A DNA stretch of 64,000 bases from Haloglomus irregulare. Lineage in GTDB: Archaea; Halobacteriota; Halobacteria; Halobacteriales; Haloarculaceae. Positions within the stretch are counted from its first letter, which is position 1; every line of letters begins with the position of its first letter. The position numbers and the translations under genes were made by a program. The stretch lies in NCBI RefSeq assembly GCF_007421925.1, contig NZ_QMDX01000011.1:55908-119907 (forward strand). Direction: 5' to 3'. Below the pieces are notes generated by a model, which was not told the DNA's origin, searched no databases, and saw nothing but the letters and a program-made list of their open reading frames with translations. Positions 63,433 through 64,000 of the stretch are shown here, piece by piece.

Positions 63433-64000
63433 ATGGACTTCGGCCTGACGGACGAGCAGGAACAGCTCCAGAAGGAGGTCAAACGCTTCGCGGACAACGA
63501 GATCCGCCCCAACGCGGTCGAATACGACGTCGAGGAGAAGTTCCCCCACGACATCGTCGACGAGGCCGCGGAGATGGGCCTCGTCGGGATGTCCATCCCC
63601 ATCGACTACGGCGGCGCCGGCTACGACCCCATCAGCAACATCCTCGTCGGCGAGGAGCTGTTCGCCGCCGACCCCGGCATCGGCCTCTCCATCATGGCCT
63701 GCTCGTTCGGGACCGAGAACATCATCGAGTTCGGCACCGAGGACCAGAAGGAGCGGTTCCTCCCCGACGTCGCGTCCGGCGACGCCATCTCCGGCGCGGC
63801 CATCTCGGAGCCCGACACCGGGAGCGACGTCTCCTCCATCTCGACGCGCGCGGAGAAGGACGGTGACGAGTACGTCATCAACGGCAACAAGATGTGGATC
63901 ACCAACGGCACCGTCGGCGACTTCTTCACGGTGCTGTGCAAGACCGACCCCGAGGCGGAGGGTCGCTACAACGGCTTCAGCCAGATCGTCGTCGAGGCCG
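63433..64000 (+). CDS. acyl-CoA dehydrogenase (partial, cut by window end)
   Basis: The first 189 residues of an acyl-CoA dehydrogenase. MDFGLTDEQEQLQKEVKRFA, DYGGAGYDPISNILVGEEL, the FAD-binding ISGAAISEPDTGSD and KMWITNG are standard family blocks. It oxidises acyl-CoA to enoyl-CoA and passes electrons to ETF. The frame is still open at the last base; about half of the protein is missing. It is divergent from the FadB-like fusion with a 185-bp shared promoter region. Confidence 0.95.
   Translation, partial: MDFGLTDEQEQLQKEVKRFADNEIRPNAVEYDVEEKFPHDIVDEAAEMGLVGMSIPIDYGGAGYDPISNILVGEELFAADPGIGLSIMACSFGTENIIEFGTEDQKERFLPDVASGDAISGAAISEPDTGSDVSSISTRAEKDGDEYVINGNKMWITNGTVGDFFTVLCKTDPEAEGRYNGFSQIVVEA

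Overview
The window is chromosomal DNA from a haloarchaeon (class Halobacteria). The evidence is the very high G+C content, strongly acidic proteins (for example the FKBP and KaiC-like N-termini), TTTAAG/TTATA-like box A elements about 25-30 nt upstream of start codons (leaderless transcripts), TAT-type lipoproteins, halocyanin, HalX and DICT signalling domains, archaeal MptA, NreA, TraB and TrmB proteins, archaeal lipid-type UbiA, and a tRNA with a canonical archaeal bulge-helix-bulge intron. I cannot assign a genus. No rRNA, CRISPR array, transposase or integrase was seen.

Layout. 0-14 kb: housekeeping and signalling genes (mat, a CYTH-domain protein, an FKBP-type PPIase, mptA, a wrecked NAD kinase, a KaiC-like ATPase, a PP-loop ATPase with PDCD5, an AarF kinase, a DUF63 membrane protein, a PAS histidine kinase, and a TOMM-type YcaO). 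14-24 kb: small conserved proteins, a damaged histidine kinase, nreA, an S2P protease with TraB, a HalX response regulator, tRNA-Lys with a tail-repeat array, a TrkA-N/DHH protein, a PRC-barrel protein and thioredoxin. 24-26 kb: a patch of broken genes (alpha/beta hydrolase, Nudix, NAD(P)-binding fragment). 26-35 kb: a formate/aldehyde module with an OFA-family transporter divergent from an aldehyde:ferredoxin oxidoreductase homologue that has lost its iron-sulfur ligands, then a NuoF-like subunit overlapping a full formate dehydrogenase alpha subunit. 35-40 kb: gene-poor DNA with a hydrolase, a DICT protein, a UbiA fragment, a 46-residue zinc-finger-like protein and a sulfatase-like protein. 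40-46 kb: a sugar-type ABC transporter operon, tRNA-Arg with the same kind of tail repeat, a TrmB regulator and a pseudo-tRNA. 46-53 kb: ubiA and a biotin cluster bioB-bioU-bioF-bioD, followed by a UspA protein. 53-58 kb: halocyanin, two LVIVD-type beta-propellers (one internally deleted) and an internally deleted photolyase-related gene. 58-64 kb: a sulfatase-GtrA pair, an intron-containing tRNA-Glu, and a beta-oxidation pair (FadB-like fusion and acyl-CoA dehydrogenase, the latter cut by the window edge).

Three themes stand out. First, metabolic modules: formate/aldehyde redox, biotin synthesis in which BioU probably replaces BioA, and fatty-acid oxidation. Second, unusual gene decay: about nine broken genes, two of them shortened by large internal deletions and two frameshifted at nine-base C tracts. 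Third, tRNA-linked structure: units of 105-131 bp downstream of tRNA-Lys and tRNA-Arg, each ending in a copy of the host tRNA's own 3' tail.
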